Origin: Lysobacter solisilvae
GTDB taxonomy: Bacteria > Pseudomonadota > Gammaproteobacteria > Xanthomonadales > Xanthomonadaceae
Direction of reading: 5' to 3'
Assembly: GCF_016613535.2 (NCBI RefSeq)
Contig: NZ_CP071518.1
Span: 3,410,001-3,474,000, forward strand
Length of the DNA stretch: 64,000 nt
Positions within the stretch are counted from its first letter, which is position 1. Every line of letters starts with the position of its first letter. The notes under the pieces are model-generated. The model saw only the letters and a program-made list of their open reading frames with translations, had not been told where the DNA came from and did no database searches. The translations under genes were made by a program, and so were the position numbers. Positions 49,582 through 59,493 of the stretch are shown here, one piece after another.

Positions 49582-51666
49582 ATGCAATTCGGTAAAGACG
49601 TGGCCTTGAAGCTGCTGCTGGTCGACGACAGCGTCGAGGCGGCGGAGGCCATTGTCAGTGGTCTGCGCAACGCCGGCGTCGCGGTCCGTCCGTCACGGCC
49701 CGAGGACGAGGACCAGTTGCAGTCCCTCATCGACGGCCCCCCGCAGGACCTGGTGCTGGTCGCCCAGAATTCGGGGCTGGTGCCGCTCAAGCGGGTCATG
49801 GAAAAGATCGACGCGAGCGGCAAGGACCTGCCCGTGATCGTCCTGGTCGACCGCCTGGACGAGACCCAGCTGCTGCAGCTGATGAACATGGGCGCCCGCG
49901 CCGTCGCCCTGCGCGAGCACATGGACCATGTGCTCAAGACCGTGCGCACCGAATGGATCGACCTGGAAGCCCGCCGCTCCTACCGCCGGCTCGACGCGCA
50001 GATGCGCGAGCTCGAGCGCCGCTGCGATGCCCTGATCGACTCCTCGCGCGACCCGATCGCCTACATCCACGAAGGCATGCACATCCGCGCCAACGCGGCC
50101 TACCTGGAGATGTTCGGCTTCGAATCCTTCGAGGACATCGAAGGCATGTCGCTGCTGGACCTGGTCTCCCCCAAGAAGGTCGACGAGTTCAAGAAGCTGC
50201 TCAAGCAGCTCTCCAAGGGCGAGGCGCCGCCGCCCCGCTACGAGACCGAAGCAGTCACCCCCGAGGGCGGCCACTTCCCCGCGGTCATGGAGTTCACCCA
50301 GGCCACCTACGAGGGCGAGGCCTGCCTGCAGGTCGTGCTGCGCAAGCAGGAAGAGCTGGTCGACCCCGAACTGGCGCGTGAAGTCGAGGCGCTGCGGCAG
50401 CGCGACCCGCTCACCGGCCTGCTCAACCGCCAGACCTTCCTGCGCGCCCTGGAAGACGCGGTGTCCGACACCGCCCAGAACGCGACCCCGCACGGCCTGC
50501 TCCTGCTGGAGCCCGACCATTACGCCCGCCTGCTGCAGGACATCGGCCTGGACGCGGCCGACGACCTGGTCGCCGCCGCCGGCCAGCGCCTGGCGTCCGC
50601 GGTCGGGCCCGACGACATCGTGGCCCGGTTCGCCGAGCACAAGTTCGCCGTGCTCAGCCGCAACAGCGACCACGAAAAAACCTCGCGCCTGGCCGAGAGC
50701 CTGCGCAAGGCCTTCGCCGACACCGTCGTGGCGGCCCGGGACAACTCCCTCAACGTGACCGTCAGCATCGGCGGCGTGCAGGTGGGCGAGAAGATCGCCA
50801 ACGTCGCCGCCATCCTGTCCAAGGCCAGCCAGGGGCTGCAGTCCTCGATCGGCGTCGGCGGCAACCGCTACGAGCTGTTCGACCCCAGCGCCACCGACCG
50901 CGCCGAGGAAGAACGCGTGGCGGCCTGGGTGCAGCGCATCCGCGAAGCCATCGCCAACGACCAGTTCGTCATCCATTTCCAGCCGGTCGTGCCGCTGCAC
51001 GGCGCGCCCGAGGAAATGTACGAGACCCTGCTGCGCCTGCGCGGCGAGGATGGCAGCCTCGTGCAGCCGATGACCTTCCTGCCGATCGCCGAGGAGCACG
51101 AGCTGCTGGGCGAGATCGACCACTGGGTGATCGGCCGGGCCATCCGCCTGATCGCCGACCGCCAGCGCGTCAACCGCCGCACGCGCCTGCTGGTGAAGAT
51201 CACCCAGGCCTCGCTGCAGGACGACAAGCTGGTGGAATACGTCGGCGAGCAGCTGCAGATCCACGGCGTGGACGGGCGGCTGCTGGTGCTGCAGATCCCC
51301 GAATCCAAGGTGTTCACCAACCTGCGGGCCGCGCAGCAGGTCCAGCAGGGCGTGGCCCAGTTCGGCGTGCGCGTGGGCCTGGAGCAGTTCGGCATCGGCC
51401 TCAACCCGTTCCAGCTGCTCACCCACTTCGACGCGAGCTTCATCAAGATCGACCGCAGTTTCATGAACGACCTGGGCACCAGCGCGGAGAACCAGGCCCG
51501 CGTGCGCGAGTTCGCATCCAAGGCCCAGGAACTGGGCAAGCAGACCATCGCCGAACACGTGCAGGACGCGGGCAGCATGTCCACGCTGTTCAGCGCGGGC
51601 ATCGACTACGCCGAGGGCCATTTCCTCGCCCCGGCCGGCCCGGAGATGGACTACGAGTTCCAGTAA
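49582..51666 (+). CDS. FimX-like REC-PAS-GGDEF-EAL protein with degenerate catalytic motifs
   Basis: 694 residues. LLLVDDSVEAAEAIV starts a receiver-like domain (about 8-120), followed by a PAS domain (about 140-250), a GGDEF-like domain with RFAEHKF in place of RxGGDEF (about residue 349), and an EAL-like domain with ETLLRL in place of ExLxR (about residue 480). Both enzymatic sites look dead, as in FimX/Filp, which bind c-di-GMP and control type IV pili with PilZ. ATG 49582 has GGAGGTATGGGGA before it; a frame to 49435 adds residues without homology. Confidence 0.85.
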   Translation: MQFGKDVALKLLLVDDSVEAAEAIVSGLRNAGVAVRPSRPEDEDQLQSLIDGPPQDLVLVAQNSGLVPLKRVMEKIDASGKDLPVIVLVDRLDETQLLQLMNMGARAVALREHMDHVLKTVRTEWIDLEARRSYRRLDAQMRELERRCDALIDSSRDPIAYIHEGMHIRANAAYLEMFGFESFEDIEGMSLLDLVSPKKVDEFKKLLKQLSKGEAPPPRYETEAVTPEGGHFPAVMEFTQATYEGEACLQVVLRKQEELVDPELAREVEALRQRDPLTGLLNRQTFLRALEDAVSDTAQNATPHGLLLLEPDHYARLLQDIGLDAADDLVAAAGQRLASAVGPDDIVARFAEHKFAVLSRNSDHEKTSRLAESLRKAFADTVVAARDNSLNVTVSIGGVQVGEKIANVAAILSKASQGLQSSIGVGGNRYELFDPSATDRAEEERVAAWVQRIREAIANDQFVIHFQPVVPLHGAPEEMYETLLRLRGEDGSLVQPMTFLPIAEEHELLGEIDHWVIGRAIRLIADRQRVNRRTRLLVKITQASLQDDKLVEYVGEQLQIHGVDGRLLVLQIPESKVFTNLRAAQQVQQGVAQFGVRVGLEQFGIGLNPFQLLTHFDASFIKIDRSFMNDLGTSAENQARVREFASKAQELGKQTIAEHVQDAGSMSTLFSAGIDYAEGHFLAPAGPEMDYEFQ

Positions 51667-51687
51667 CCGCCGGTCCTGCGCGACAAG

Positions 51688-51715
51688 AAAAAGCCCGCCG
51701 GAAGGCGGGCTTTTT
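51688..51715 (+). terminator. Intrinsic terminator of the FimX-like gene
   Basis: AAAAAGCCCGCC, loop GGAA, GGCGGGCTTTTT, 22 bp after the stop codon. The T-run is strong and the A-run lets it also work for htpX coming from the other side. Confidence 0.88.
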
Positions 51716-51783
51716 CGTTGCGGCCACGCGGCCTGCGATGTCGGCGGCCGATGTCGGCGGCGTCGCGCTCAGGCGCCCAAGGC

Positions 51784-52677
51784 CTAGCCCACCGGCTCGG
51801 GCTGGGCATCGCGCAGCGCCTGGATGCGCTCCTCCAGCGGCGGATGGGTGAGGAACAGGCGGCGCAGACCGTGGCCCACCGCGCCGCTGATGCCGAAGGC
51901 CTGCACCTGCGAGGGCAGCGTGCTGTGGCCCTGGTTCTGTCCCAGGCGCTGGAGCGCGGCGATCATCTTCTCGCGCCCGGCCAGGTGCGCGCCGCCGGCG
52001 TCGGCCCGGAACTCGCGGTGCCGCGAGAACCACATCGCGATCATGCTGGCGAAAAGCCCGAAGATCATGTCCAGCACCATCACGCTGACGAAGTAGCCGA
52101 TGCCACCGCCTTCGCTGCGGCCACCGCTGAGGAAGCCGTCGATCACTCGCCCGACCACGCGCGAAAGCACGATCACGAAGGTGTTGAGCACGCCCTGCAC
52201 CAGCGCCATGGTCACCATGTCGCCGTTGGCCACGTGGCTGACCTCATGCGCGAGCACGGCTTCGGCCTCCTCGCGGCTCATGGCGCGCAGCAGGCCGGTG
52301 GACACCGCCACCAGCGCGTTGTTGCGGTTCGCGCCGGTGGCGAAGGCGTTGATCTCCGGCGCTTCGTAGATGGCCACTTCCGGCATGCCGACGCCGGCGG
52401 CCTGGGCCTGGCGCTGCACCGTCTGCAGCAGCCACTGCTCGGCTTCGTTACGCGGCTGGGTGATCACGTGGGCGCCGGTGCTGCGCTTGGCCATCCACTT
52501 GGACATCAGCAGCGAGATCAGCGAGCCGCCGAAACCGAACACCGCCGCCATCACCAGCAGGCCGCCCTGGTTCCCGAGCCGGATGCCGAACACGCCCTGC
52601 AGGATGGACATCACCGCGCCCAGCAGCACCAGCACCGCCAGGTTGGTGGCGAGGAACAACGCGACGCGCTTGAACAT
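51784..52677 (-). CDS. htpX: Protease HtpX (M48B)
   Basis: 297 residues. Two N-terminal membrane helices ([34 protein letters not shown]), the zinc motif HEVSH at 144-148, two further helices, and [14 protein letters not shown] with the third zinc ligand. It degrades misfolded inner-membrane proteins alongside FtsH. The length is normal. Confidence 0.95.
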   Translation of the reverse strand: MFKRVALFLATNLAVLVLLGAVMSILQGVFGIRLGNQGGLLVMAAVFGFGGSLISLLMSKWMAKRSTGAHVITQPRNEAEQWLLQTVQRQAQAAGVGMPEVAIYEAPEINAFATGANRNNALVAVSTGLLRAMSREEAEAVLAHEVSHVANGDMVTMALVQGVLNTFVIVLSRVVGRVIDGFLSGGRSEGGGIGYFVSVMVLDMIFGLFASMIAMWFSRHREFRADAGGAHLAGREKMIAALQRLGQNQGHSTLPSQVQAFGISGAVGHGLRRLFLTHPPLEERIQALRDAQPEPVG

Positions 52678-52767
52678 ATCGATACCTTCCGGGCAACCGG
52701 CCCCTTGTCAGCAGGAAATGTGGCAGGCTCGCGCGGAATTCAAGGCAATGGCCGGCTTCGCGCTGAT

Positions 52768-53712
52768 ATGCACACTCGCCCCGACGCCGCGCCCGACCGC
52801 TCCGCCACCGGGGCCGGCTATCGCGGACGCTTCGCGCCCTCGCCCACCGGCGACCTGCATCCCGGATCGCTGGTCGCCGCGCTGGGCAGCTGGCTGCTGG
52901 CTCGACAGTCCGACGGCGCCTGGCTGGTCCGCGTCGAGGACGTCGACCCGCCGCGCGAAGTCGCCGGCGCGACCCAACGCCAGCTCGACGCCCTGGCCGC
53001 CTTCGGCCTGCAATCGGATGAACCGGTCGTGCGGCAGAGCGAACGCGGCGCCCTCTATGCCGCCGCACTGGACCGCCTGCTGGCGCAGGGCGACGCCTTC
53101 GAATGCCACTGCAGCCGCACGGACCTGCGCGCCACCCATGGCATCCATCGGCATTGCGTGCCGGGCCGCCGGCGTCCGGACCCCGCGATCCGCCTGCGCG
53201 TCCCCGACGGCGCCGTGATCGCGTTCGACGACGCCCTCCAGGGGACGTACTGCCAGGACGTCGCCCGCGAGGTCGGCGATTTCGTGCTGCGCCGGACCGA
53301 GGGCCTGTGGGCCTACCAGCTGGCCGTGGTCGTCGACGACGCCGCGCAGGGCATCACCGACGTCGTGCGCGGCGCCGACCTGCTCGATTCCACGCCCCGC
53401 CAGATCCTGCTCCAGCAGCGGCTGGGCCTGCCTGTGCCCCGGCATGCGCACCTGCCGCTGGTCGTCGACGCGCTCGGGAACAAGCTGTCCAAGTCGGAGG
53501 CGGCCGCCCCGGTCGATCCGGCACGGCCCCTGCCCGCGCTGCAGTCCGCGTGGGCGGCGCTGCGCCAGGATCCGGCCGCCGTCGATGGCATCGGCGACGT
53601 CGCGGGCTTCCTTGCGCATGCGCGCGCGGCCTTCGATGCAGCACGCCTGCGCGGCGCGGCGCAAGTTGCCTTCGCCGCGTCGCAACATACGGGGTTCACA
53701 ATTGCCTCCTAG
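52768..53712 (+). CDS. gluQ: Glutamyl-Q tRNA(Asp) synthetase
   Basis: 314 residues. [20 protein letters not shown] is the HIGH-type start, [11 protein letters not shown] with a later HRHCVPG form the zinc site, and NKLSKSEAA is the KMSKS motif. It lacks the anticodon-binding domain of GluRS, as expected. It glutamylates queuosine in tRNA-Asp. ATG 52768 gives MHTRPD; an ATG at 52748 is out of frame. Confidence 0.92.
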   Translation: MHTRPDAAPDRSATGAGYRGRFAPSPTGDLHPGSLVAALGSWLLARQSDGAWLVRVEDVDPPREVAGATQRQLDALAAFGLQSDEPVVRQSERGALYAAALDRLLAQGDAFECHCSRTDLRATHGIHRHCVPGRRRPDPAIRLRVPDGAVIAFDDALQGTYCQDVAREVGDFVLRRTEGLWAYQLAVVVDDAAQGITDVVRGADLLDSTPRQILLQQRLGLPVPRHAHLPLVVDALGNKLSKSEAAAPVDPARPLPALQSAWAALRQDPAAVDGIGDVAGFLAHARAAFDAARLRGAAQVAFAASQHTGFTIAS

Positions 53713-53715
53713 AAT
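53710..53715 (+). promoter_or_regulatory. Probable -10 element of phbB
   Basis: TAGAAT (context CCTAGAATGCCC) overlapping the gluQ stop codon, 41 bp before phbB. A strong Shine-Dalgarno, AAGGAGAAGAAT, then precedes ATG 53757. Confidence 0.45.
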
Positions 53716-53756
53716 GCCCGGACGTTTCATCCATAGCGGTTCTTAAGGAGAAGAAT

Positions 53757-54497
53757 ATGCAGTCACGCGTCGCCCTCGTTACTGGCGGTACCGGTGGAAT
53801 CGGCACCTCGATCGTCAAGCGCCTGGCCGGGATGGGCCACAAGGTCGCCACCAACTACCGCAACGAGGAGAAGGCGAAAGCGTGGCAGGCGCAGTTGCGC
53901 GAGCAGGGTTTCGACGTGGCCCTGGCCCGCGGCGACGTCTCCAGCGCGCAGGAAGCGCAGGCGATGGTGCAGGACGTGGAGCGCCAGATCGGACCGGTGG
54001 AGATCCTGGTCAACAACGCCGGCATCACCCGCGACACGACCTTCCACCGGATGACGCCCGAGCAGTGGAACGAGGTCATCTGCACCAACCTCAACTCCTG
54101 CTTCAACGTCACCCGCCCCGTCATCGAGGGCATGCGCGAGCGCAAGTGGGGACGGATCATCCAGATCAGTTCGATCAACGGCCAGAAGGGCCAGTACGGC
54201 CAGGCCAACTACGCCGCCGCCAAGGCCGGCATGCACGGCTTCACCATCTCCCTCGCGCAGGAAAACGCGAAGTTCGGCGTCACCGTCAACACGGTGTGCC
54301 CGGGCTACATCGCCACCGACATGGTGATGGCCGTGCCCGAGGAAGTCCGCAACAAGATCATCACGCAGATCCCGACCGGCCGCCTGGGCTCGCCCGAGGA
54401 AATTGCTTACGCCGTCGCATTTTTCGTTCCCGACGAGGCGGCGTGGATCACCGGCGCCAACCTCTCGGCCAACGGCGGCCAGTACATGGGCTGGTAG
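53757..54497 (+). CDS. phbB: Acetoacetyl-CoA reductase
   Basis: 246 residues, short-chain dehydrogenase. NADP site ALVTGGTGGIGTSI, LVNNAGITRD, catalytic Ser in IQISSINGQKGQYGQANYAA with Tyr/Lys (YAAAKAG), and the typical ending ITGANLSANGGQYMGW. It makes (R)-3-hydroxybutyryl-CoA for polyhydroxyalkanoates. The adjacent phaR supports the role over a general FabG. The start is fixed by AAGGAG. Confidence 0.92.
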   Translation: MQSRVALVTGGTGGIGTSIVKRLAGMGHKVATNYRNEEKAKAWQAQLREQGFDVALARGDVSSAQEAQAMVQDVERQIGPVEILVNNAGITRDTTFHRMTPEQWNEVICTNLNSCFNVTRPVIEGMRERKWGRIIQISSINGQKGQYGQANYAAAKAGMHGFTISLAQENAKFGVTVNTVCPGYIATDMVMAVPEEVRNKIITQIPTGRLGSPEEIAYAVAFFVPDEAAWITGANLSANGGQYMGW

Positions 54498-54506
54498 TCC
54501 CACGGC

Positions 54507-54534
54507 GCGCGGGCGCCTTCCCCGGCGCCCGCGC
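54507..54534. terminator. Hairpin after phbB
   Basis: GCGCGGGCGCC, loop TTCCCC, GGCGCCCGCGC: an 11-bp perfect stem 10 bp past the phbB stop. No T-run; it could reduce read-through into phaR. Confidence 0.5.
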
Positions 54535-54646
54535 AGCCGCCACACCCCGTCAATCGCCGGGTGAGCGACGGCACGCGCCAGGCAAGTTGCAAGCCAACCT
54601 GCAGTGGGCCATGCTGCGCAGCATCACGATTGGAGTGCGGTGCTGG

Positions 54647-55135
54647 ATGAGCTCGATCCGCGTCATCAAGAAGTACCCCAACCGTCGTCTCTACGACACC
54701 GAAATCTCCAGCTACATCACGATCGAGGATGTCCGCCAGCTGATCGTGGATGGCGAGGACTTCGAGGTCCGCGATGCCAAGTCCGGCGACGACCTCACCC
54801 GCCAGGTACTGCTGCAGATCATCGCCGAGCACGAGTCCGACGGCGAACCTGTCCTGTCCACCCAGCTGCTCAGCCAGATCATCCGTTTCTACGGCGATTC
54901 GCTGCAGGGCTTCATGGGCAACTACCTGGAACGGTCGATGCAGATCTTCATGGATCAGCAGGCGCAGTTCCGCAACCAGATCGGCGGCCTGCTCGGCCAG
55001 ACGCCCTGGGCCATGATGAACCAGCTCACCGAGCGCAACATGGCGATGTGGAAGGAGTTCCAGCAGAACCTTTCCGGCAGCGTCGGCACCCCGCTGCAGC
55101 CGGGCAAGAACAAGAACGAATCGGGCAAGCGCTGA
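54647..55135 (+). CDS. phaR: Polyhydroxyalkanoate synthesis repressor PhaR
   Basis: 162 residues. VIKKYPNRRLYDTEISSYIT is the highly conserved DNA-binding start and QLLSQIIRFYGDSLQGFMG the PHB-accumulation regulator domain. It represses phasin genes and binds the polymer. ATG 54647 (MSSIRVIKK) is chosen since homologues start here, with GGAG 13 bp upstream; ATG 54611 is possible. Confidence 0.92.
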   Translation: MSSIRVIKKYPNRRLYDTEISSYITIEDVRQLIVDGEDFEVRDAKSGDDLTRQVLLQIIAEHESDGEPVLSTQLLSQIIRFYGDSLQGFMGNYLERSMQIFMDQQAQFRNQIGGLLGQTPWAMMNQLTERNMAMWKEFQQNLSGSVGTPLQPGKNKNESGKR

Positions 55136-55228
55136 GGCGGCCAGCGTTGCCGCGGAGCGTGGCCAGGCCACGCCGGCTGCTACCGCCCCGATCGCGCAAG
55201 CACGTACCGCGCACGCACTGAACGACCA

Positions 55229-55250
55229 GGAGCCGGGCTTGCCCGGCTCC
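55229..55250. terminator. Terminator between phaR and the convergent M48 peptidase
   Basis: GGAGCCGGGC, loop TT, GCCCGGCTCC, followed by CTGCGTTCT: a 10-bp perfect stem about 95 bp past phaR and 68 bp past the end of the convergent gene. Confidence 0.65.
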
Positions 55251-55317
55251 CTGCGTTCTGAACCCGTCAGATTCCTTCATGGCCGCCGGCGCGACCCGCG
55301 CCATGCCGCGCGACCGC

Positions 55318-56250
55318 TTACTTCAACGGCGGCGACCCCTGGCAGTACTTCGCGTAGAACTGCTCGGCCTGCGGCATCAGCGACTGCAGCGTCTGGATGC
55401 GGTTGGCCGGGTCCGGATGGGTCGAGGCGAACTCCGGCGGCCGCTCGCCGCCACCCAGCTCGGACATGCGCTCCCACAGCGGGATCGCCTCGCGCGGGTT
55501 GTAGCAGGCCGCGGCGGCGAGCATCAGGCCGACCTTGTCCGCCTGGGTCTCGTGGTTGCGGCCGTACGGCAGGATGAAACCGTACTGCGCGCCCGCGCCC
55601 AGCGCGGCCATGACCGCCTGCTGCTGGCCGGGATCCATTCCGCCCAGCGCCATGCCGGCGGCCATCTGCCCCACCTGCACCAGCTTCTGCTGCGCCATGC
55701 GCTGCGAGCCGTGGCGCAGCAGTGCGTGCGCGATCTCGTGGCCCATCACCACCGCCATCGCGTCCTGGTTCTTCGCCAGCGGCAGCAGGCCGGTGTAGAC
55801 CGCCATCTTGCCGCCCGGCAGGCAGAACGCATTGGCTTCGTCGGACTGGATGACGCTCACGTCCCACTGGAAGTTCTGGTAGCTGGTGGGCGCGGCCTGC
55901 TGGTTGGTCGAGGCCAGGTCCGCGGTGACCTGCGGCACGCGGTTCACCAGGCGGCTGGCGATCTCCCGGATCTGCTTGCTGACCTCGGTGTTGTCCGGCA
56001 TCAGCGCGCCCTGCGAGGCGGCATCGCTGCGCACCTGGTCGTAGGCCTGCGCGCCCAGCTGCACCTCCTCCTCGGGCGACGCGCCGTAGTGCGCCGTCTC
56101 GCCGGTGTAGGGGTCGGTCTCGGCGCTGCCGAACCAGGACCACGCCGCATAGCCGGCGAACAGGATCAGGATCCACCAGCGGATGCCACCGCCGAATCCA
56201 CGGCGGCGACCGGTCTGCTGCTGGGTACCGCCGAGGGGATCAACGCGCAT
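55318..56250 (-). CDS. Membrane-anchored M48 zinc peptidase (Oma1/LoiP-like)
   Basis: 310 residues. One N-terminal membrane helix (GIRWWILILFAGYAAWSWFG), then a periplasmic domain with VVMGHEIAHALLRHGSQRMA (HExxH) and RNHETQADKVGLML (third zinc ligand). EANAFCLPGGKMAVYTGLLP is a family hallmark. It is expected to act in periplasmic protein quality control. ATG 56250 places the helix at a normal distance. Confidence 0.88.
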   Translation of the reverse strand: MRVDPLGGTQQQTGRRRGFGGGIRWWILILFAGYAAWSWFGSAETDPYTGETAHYGASPEEEVQLGAQAYDQVRSDAASQGALMPDNTEVSKQIREIASRLVNRVPQVTADLASTNQQAAPTSYQNFQWDVSVIQSDEANAFCLPGGKMAVYTGLLPLAKNQDAMAVVMGHEIAHALLRHGSQRMAQQKLVQVGQMAAGMALGGMDPGQQQAVMAALGAGAQYGFILPYGRNHETQADKVGLMLAAAACYNPREAIPLWERMSELGGGERPPEFASTHPDPANRIQTLQSLMPQAEQFYAKYCQGSPPLK

Positions 56251-56345
56251 GGGTCCGCTCCAGAGGTGGGGATGAGGCCGCCAGAATCCTGCGGGCCGCG
56301 TGTAGGCGCGGCGATGCCCGCCGCCCCGCCGCGTCGGGCCCAGGA

Positions 56346-58262
56346 TCAGATGTCCCGGACCACGCGAAACCCTACACGCGCGTTGGTGTTGTTGACGTCG
56401 GTGCCCTGACGCCAGGCCGAACGGCTGTTGGCCGGCGAGCTGGCCCAAGAACCGCCGCGCACCACCTGCGTGCGGCATCCGGGGTTCACCCAGGGCCGGC
56501 CGTCCTTCGGCGCGCGTCGGTAGCTGCTGTGCCAGCAGTCGGCGACCCATTCGCTGACGTTACCGGCCAGGTCGTGAACGCCGTGGCGATCGGCGTCATA
56601 GCGCGCCACCGGCGCCGGTCCCCAGGCGCCATCGCCATAGTTGCCGAACGCGTTGCTCCAGCGCCGCCCGCTGGGCGACACGTCGGCCGCGCCGGTGAAG
56701 TTGCCGGTGGCCCGCGGCGGCGAGGATTCGCCCCACGGGAACCGGCCCCGGCTGCCGGCACGCAGCGCGTATTCGAACTCGGCTTCACTGGGCAGGCGGT
56801 AGCGGTGCCCGGTTTGGTCCGACAGCCACTGCGCGTAGGCCATCGCATCGCCCACGCTCACGTGCAGCACCGGCATGTCGTCCGCGGCGGGACGGCCGAC
56901 GTAGTCCGAACGCCAGTCGACATTGCCGGCGCGGACGAAGTTGCCGCTGCGCTCGTCGTAGATCGTGGAATAACCGCGGCGGACGGCGCGCGCGCGATGG
57001 CCCGTCGCCTCCACGAACCGGCGGAACTCGCCCACCGTGATCTCGGTCCGCGACATCGCGATGCCACGATCGAAGCGGATGTTGCGGGTCGGGCGCTCGG
57101 CGTCCGTCGCGTCGGCCTCGCCGTCGGCCGCGCCCATGCTGAAGGCGCCGTGCGGGATCACCACCATCCGCGGCGCGCGGCTGCCGCCGGGCAATGAATC
57201 GGTGAAGACGGCGCCGGGCGAGAACAGGCCGTAATGGCTCGCGCGCTCGATGCGCGTGCGCAGTTCCATCGTCGCCGCATCGCCGGTCGGGGCGATGCGC
57301 AGCAGTTCGGCCAAGTGCTCGCGCGCGCGCCGCAGCGCCGGCGCGGTGGGCGTGCCGAGCTCGGCGATGCCCGCGTCGCGCAGGGCGTTGACGCGCATCG
57401 CCCGCTGCAGCGCGATGCGCTCGCGGGCCTGCGGGACCGTGTCCGCGCCTTCGCGCACCTGGGCGGCGCGCACCAGCCAGTAGTCGGCGCGATCGTAGTT
57501 GTCGACCGCGGCCGAGCGCTCGGCGCGGCGGATCAGCGCGCTCTCGGCCGCCGCCAGCCCCTGGCGCGCGCGCGCATCGCCTGGCCGGCGTTCCAGCGCC
57601 TCGCGGAAATACCCGATCGCCCCGCCCGCCTGCCCCCGCTCGCCAATGCGCGCGGCCGCCAGGGCGGCTTCACCCAGACGGTTGGCGCGGGCCGCTTCGT
57701 CGGCGCGGTCCAGGCTGTCGAGGAAGGCGTCCACGGCGCGATCGCTGGGCGCCACGACGCGCGCCACGGCGGCCACCTCGTGCGCCCGCCGCAGCTGGGA
57801 GCGATCATGGTCCATCGACACCAGCGCCTGGCGGCCGGTATCGAGCAGCGCACCCAGGGCCTGGGTCAGCGCCTGCGCGACGGACTCGTCCTCCGGGTCG
57901 TAGCGCGACAGGGCCAGGTACAGCGGGATCGCCGCCGTCGCGTCCTCGTGCAGCCGTCCTGCTGCCAGCGCCGCGTCGGCCTGCTTGCGCAGCGCGGCGG
58001 CATTGTCCTGGGTGACCTCGATGGCGGGCGCCCGCCACGGCGGCACCGGCGACACCGACTGGTCGGCGCCGATGGTCACCTTGCCGGTGTCGAGCTCGCC
58101 ACCCTTCTCCTTCCTGCCATCGGGCGTGCAGGCGGCCAGCAGCAGCAACAGCACGACCAGCAGGCCGCCGGGGCCCTGCAAGCGACCGGCCCGGCCCCGT
58201 ACGCGGCCCGGCCCGACCGGATCGGACGGGAAGCGTGCGCAATCGGGGTGGAACTGGGTCAA
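56346..58262 (-). CDS. SUMF1-fold lipoprotein with TPR-like N-terminal region
   Basis: 638 residues. The lipobox LLLAACTPDG (about residue 45) follows a hydrophobic run. A helical region (about 80-345) of tetratricopeptide-like repeats precedes the FGE-sulfatase fold: GAFSMGAADGEADATDAERP, RLPSEAEFEYALRAG, LAGNVSEWVADCW and VVRGGSWASSPANSRSAW. The two catalytic cysteines of true formylglycine enzymes are absent from the last segment, so it is a binding or structural member, like many bacterial SUMF1 proteins. TTG 58262 is preceded by AGGAG at ideal spacing. Confidence 0.85.
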   Translation of the reverse strand: MTQFHPDCARFPSDPVGPGRVRGRAGRLQGPGGLLVVLLLLLAACTPDGRKEKGGELDTGKVTIGADQSVSPVPPWRAPAIEVTQDNAAALRKQADAALAAGRLHEDATAAIPLYLALSRYDPEDESVAQALTQALGALLDTGRQALVSMDHDRSQLRRAHEVAAVARVVAPSDRAVDAFLDSLDRADEAARANRLGEAALAAARIGERGQAGGAIGYFREALERRPGDARARQGLAAAESALIRRAERSAAVDNYDRADYWLVRAAQVREGADTVPQARERIALQRAMRVNALRDAGIAELGTPTAPALRRAREHLAELLRIAPTGDAATMELRTRIERASHYGLFSPGAVFTDSLPGGSRAPRMVVIPHGAFSMGAADGEADATDAERPTRNIRFDRGIAMSRTEITVGEFRRFVEATGHRARAVRRGYSTIYDERSGNFVRAGNVDWRSDYVGRPAADDMPVLHVSVGDAMAYAQWLSDQTGHRYRLPSEAEFEYALRAGSRGRFPWGESSPPRATGNFTGAADVSPSGRRWSNAFGNYGDGAWGPAPVARYDADRHGVHDLAGNVSEWVADCWHSSYRRAPKDGRPWVNPGCRTQVVRGGSWASSPANSRSAWRQGTDVNNTNARVGFRVVRDI

Positions 58263-58399
58263 ACGGCGCTCCTGATCAACCGGCGCTCCTGTGAGACGCT
58301 CCCATGGGGCCCGCGCCTGTGAAGCCGGGCACGGCGAAAGTAGGCTATTGTCGCCCGCCCCGGCAACCTCGCCGCGTCGACACGGAACGACTCCTCCGC

Positions 58400-59488
58400 A
58401 TGTACGTCTGGATCGCCGACCCCGCCGCGCTGACCGCGCATTTCCTCGCGAAGCCCGCGCGCATCGGCCTGGACACCGAGTTCATCCGCGAACGCACCTA
58501 CTGGCCGCAACTGGCCCTGGTGCAGATCGCCGTCGGCGACACCGTGCTGATCGTCGACCCGCTCGTGCCGGGCATGTGCGAGGCGCTGGCCCCCATCCTC
58601 GCCGACCCGGGCATCCTCAAGATCATGCACAGCGCGAGCGAGGACCTGGTGGCGTTCCGCCATGCCTGCGGCGTGGTGCCCGCGCCGCTGTACGACACCC
58701 AGCAGGCCGCCGCGCTCGCCGGCATCGGCGCCGGCCTGGGTTACCAGAAGCTGGTCGAACAGCTCACCGGCGTGGCGCTGGCCAAGGGCGAGACCCGCTC
58801 GGACTGGCTGCGCCGGCCGCTGTCGCCCGCCCAGCTGGAATACGCCGCCGACGACGTGCGCCACCTGGCCCAGATGCACGAGACCCTGGACGGCATGCTC
58901 GGCCAGCTCGATCGCCGGGCGTGGCTCACCGAGGACGCGCAGCGCACCGTCGCCAACGCCCAGGCCGAAGCCCCCGAACGCTGGCCGCACATGTCGCTGC
59001 GCAGCGCGCAGTTCCTCGACGCTCCCGCGCAGCGCCGCCTGGTCCGCGTGCTGCGCTGGCGCGACACCTACGCGCGCGAGAACGACCGCCCGCGCGGCTG
59101 GATCCTCGACAACGAACTCGCCGTCTCCATCGCCCGCACGCCGCCGGCCGACCTCGCTGCGCTGCAGGCCGCCTTCGACGCCCAGCCCAAGGCCCCGCGC
59201 AAGCTCGCCGGCACGGTGTGGAACGTGCTCAACACCCCGCTGGAAGACGAGGCCGACACGCCCGACGCCGGCGCCGGCGAAACCCGCGACAAGAACCGCC
59301 TGCGCAAGCTGCAGGACGCGGTCAGCCAGCGCAGCACCGAACTGGGCCTGCCCGACGGCGTCCTCGCCTCGCGCCGCTGGCTGCAGGCCCTGCTCGACGA
59401 CGGCACCTGGCCCGGCGCCCTCGCCGGCTGGCGCCGCACCGCACTCGAACCGGTCCTGGCCCCGCTGCTGGAAGCGCCCGAGCGCTGA
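58400..59488 (+). CDS. rnd: Ribonuclease D
   Basis: 362 residues. DEDDy exonuclease motifs: IGLDTEFIRERTY, IMHSASEDLVAFRH and LEYAADDVRHLAQMH; an HRDC domain follows (about 210-290, PRGWILDNELAVSIA). It trims the 3' ends of tRNA precursors. ATG 58400 (MYVWIADPAAL) fits the family. It is divergent from the SUMF1 lipoprotein and followed by the 60-bp repeats. Confidence 0.93.
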   Translation: MYVWIADPAALTAHFLAKPARIGLDTEFIRERTYWPQLALVQIAVGDTVLIVDPLVPGMCEALAPILADPGILKIMHSASEDLVAFRHACGVVPAPLYDTQQAAALAGIGAGLGYQKLVEQLTGVALAKGETRSDWLRRPLSPAQLEYAADDVRHLAQMHETLDGMLGQLDRRAWLTEDAQRTVANAQAEAPERWPHMSLRSAQFLDAPAQRRLVRVLRWRDTYARENDRPRGWILDNELAVSIARTPPADLAALQAAFDAQPKAPRKLAGTVWNVLNTPLEDEADTPDAGAGETRDKNRLRKLQDAVSQRSTELGLPDGVLASRRWLQALLDDGTWPGALAGWRRTALEPVLAPLLEAPER

Positions 59489-59493
59489 GATTC

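Noticed and set aside
49693..51621. 642-codon minus-strand frame opposite the FimX-like gene
   Set aside because: Antisense shadow; its composition follows from the codon bias of the true gene and no ribosome site is present.
49582..51666. Active diguanylate cyclase/phosphodiesterase
   Set aside because: Both signature motifs are replaced (RFAEHKF; ETLLRL), so enzymatic activity is unlikely.
56346..58262. Sulfatase-activating formylglycine enzyme
   Set aside because: The catalytic cysteines are missing in the VVRGGSWASSPANSRSAW segment and no sulfatase gene is linked.
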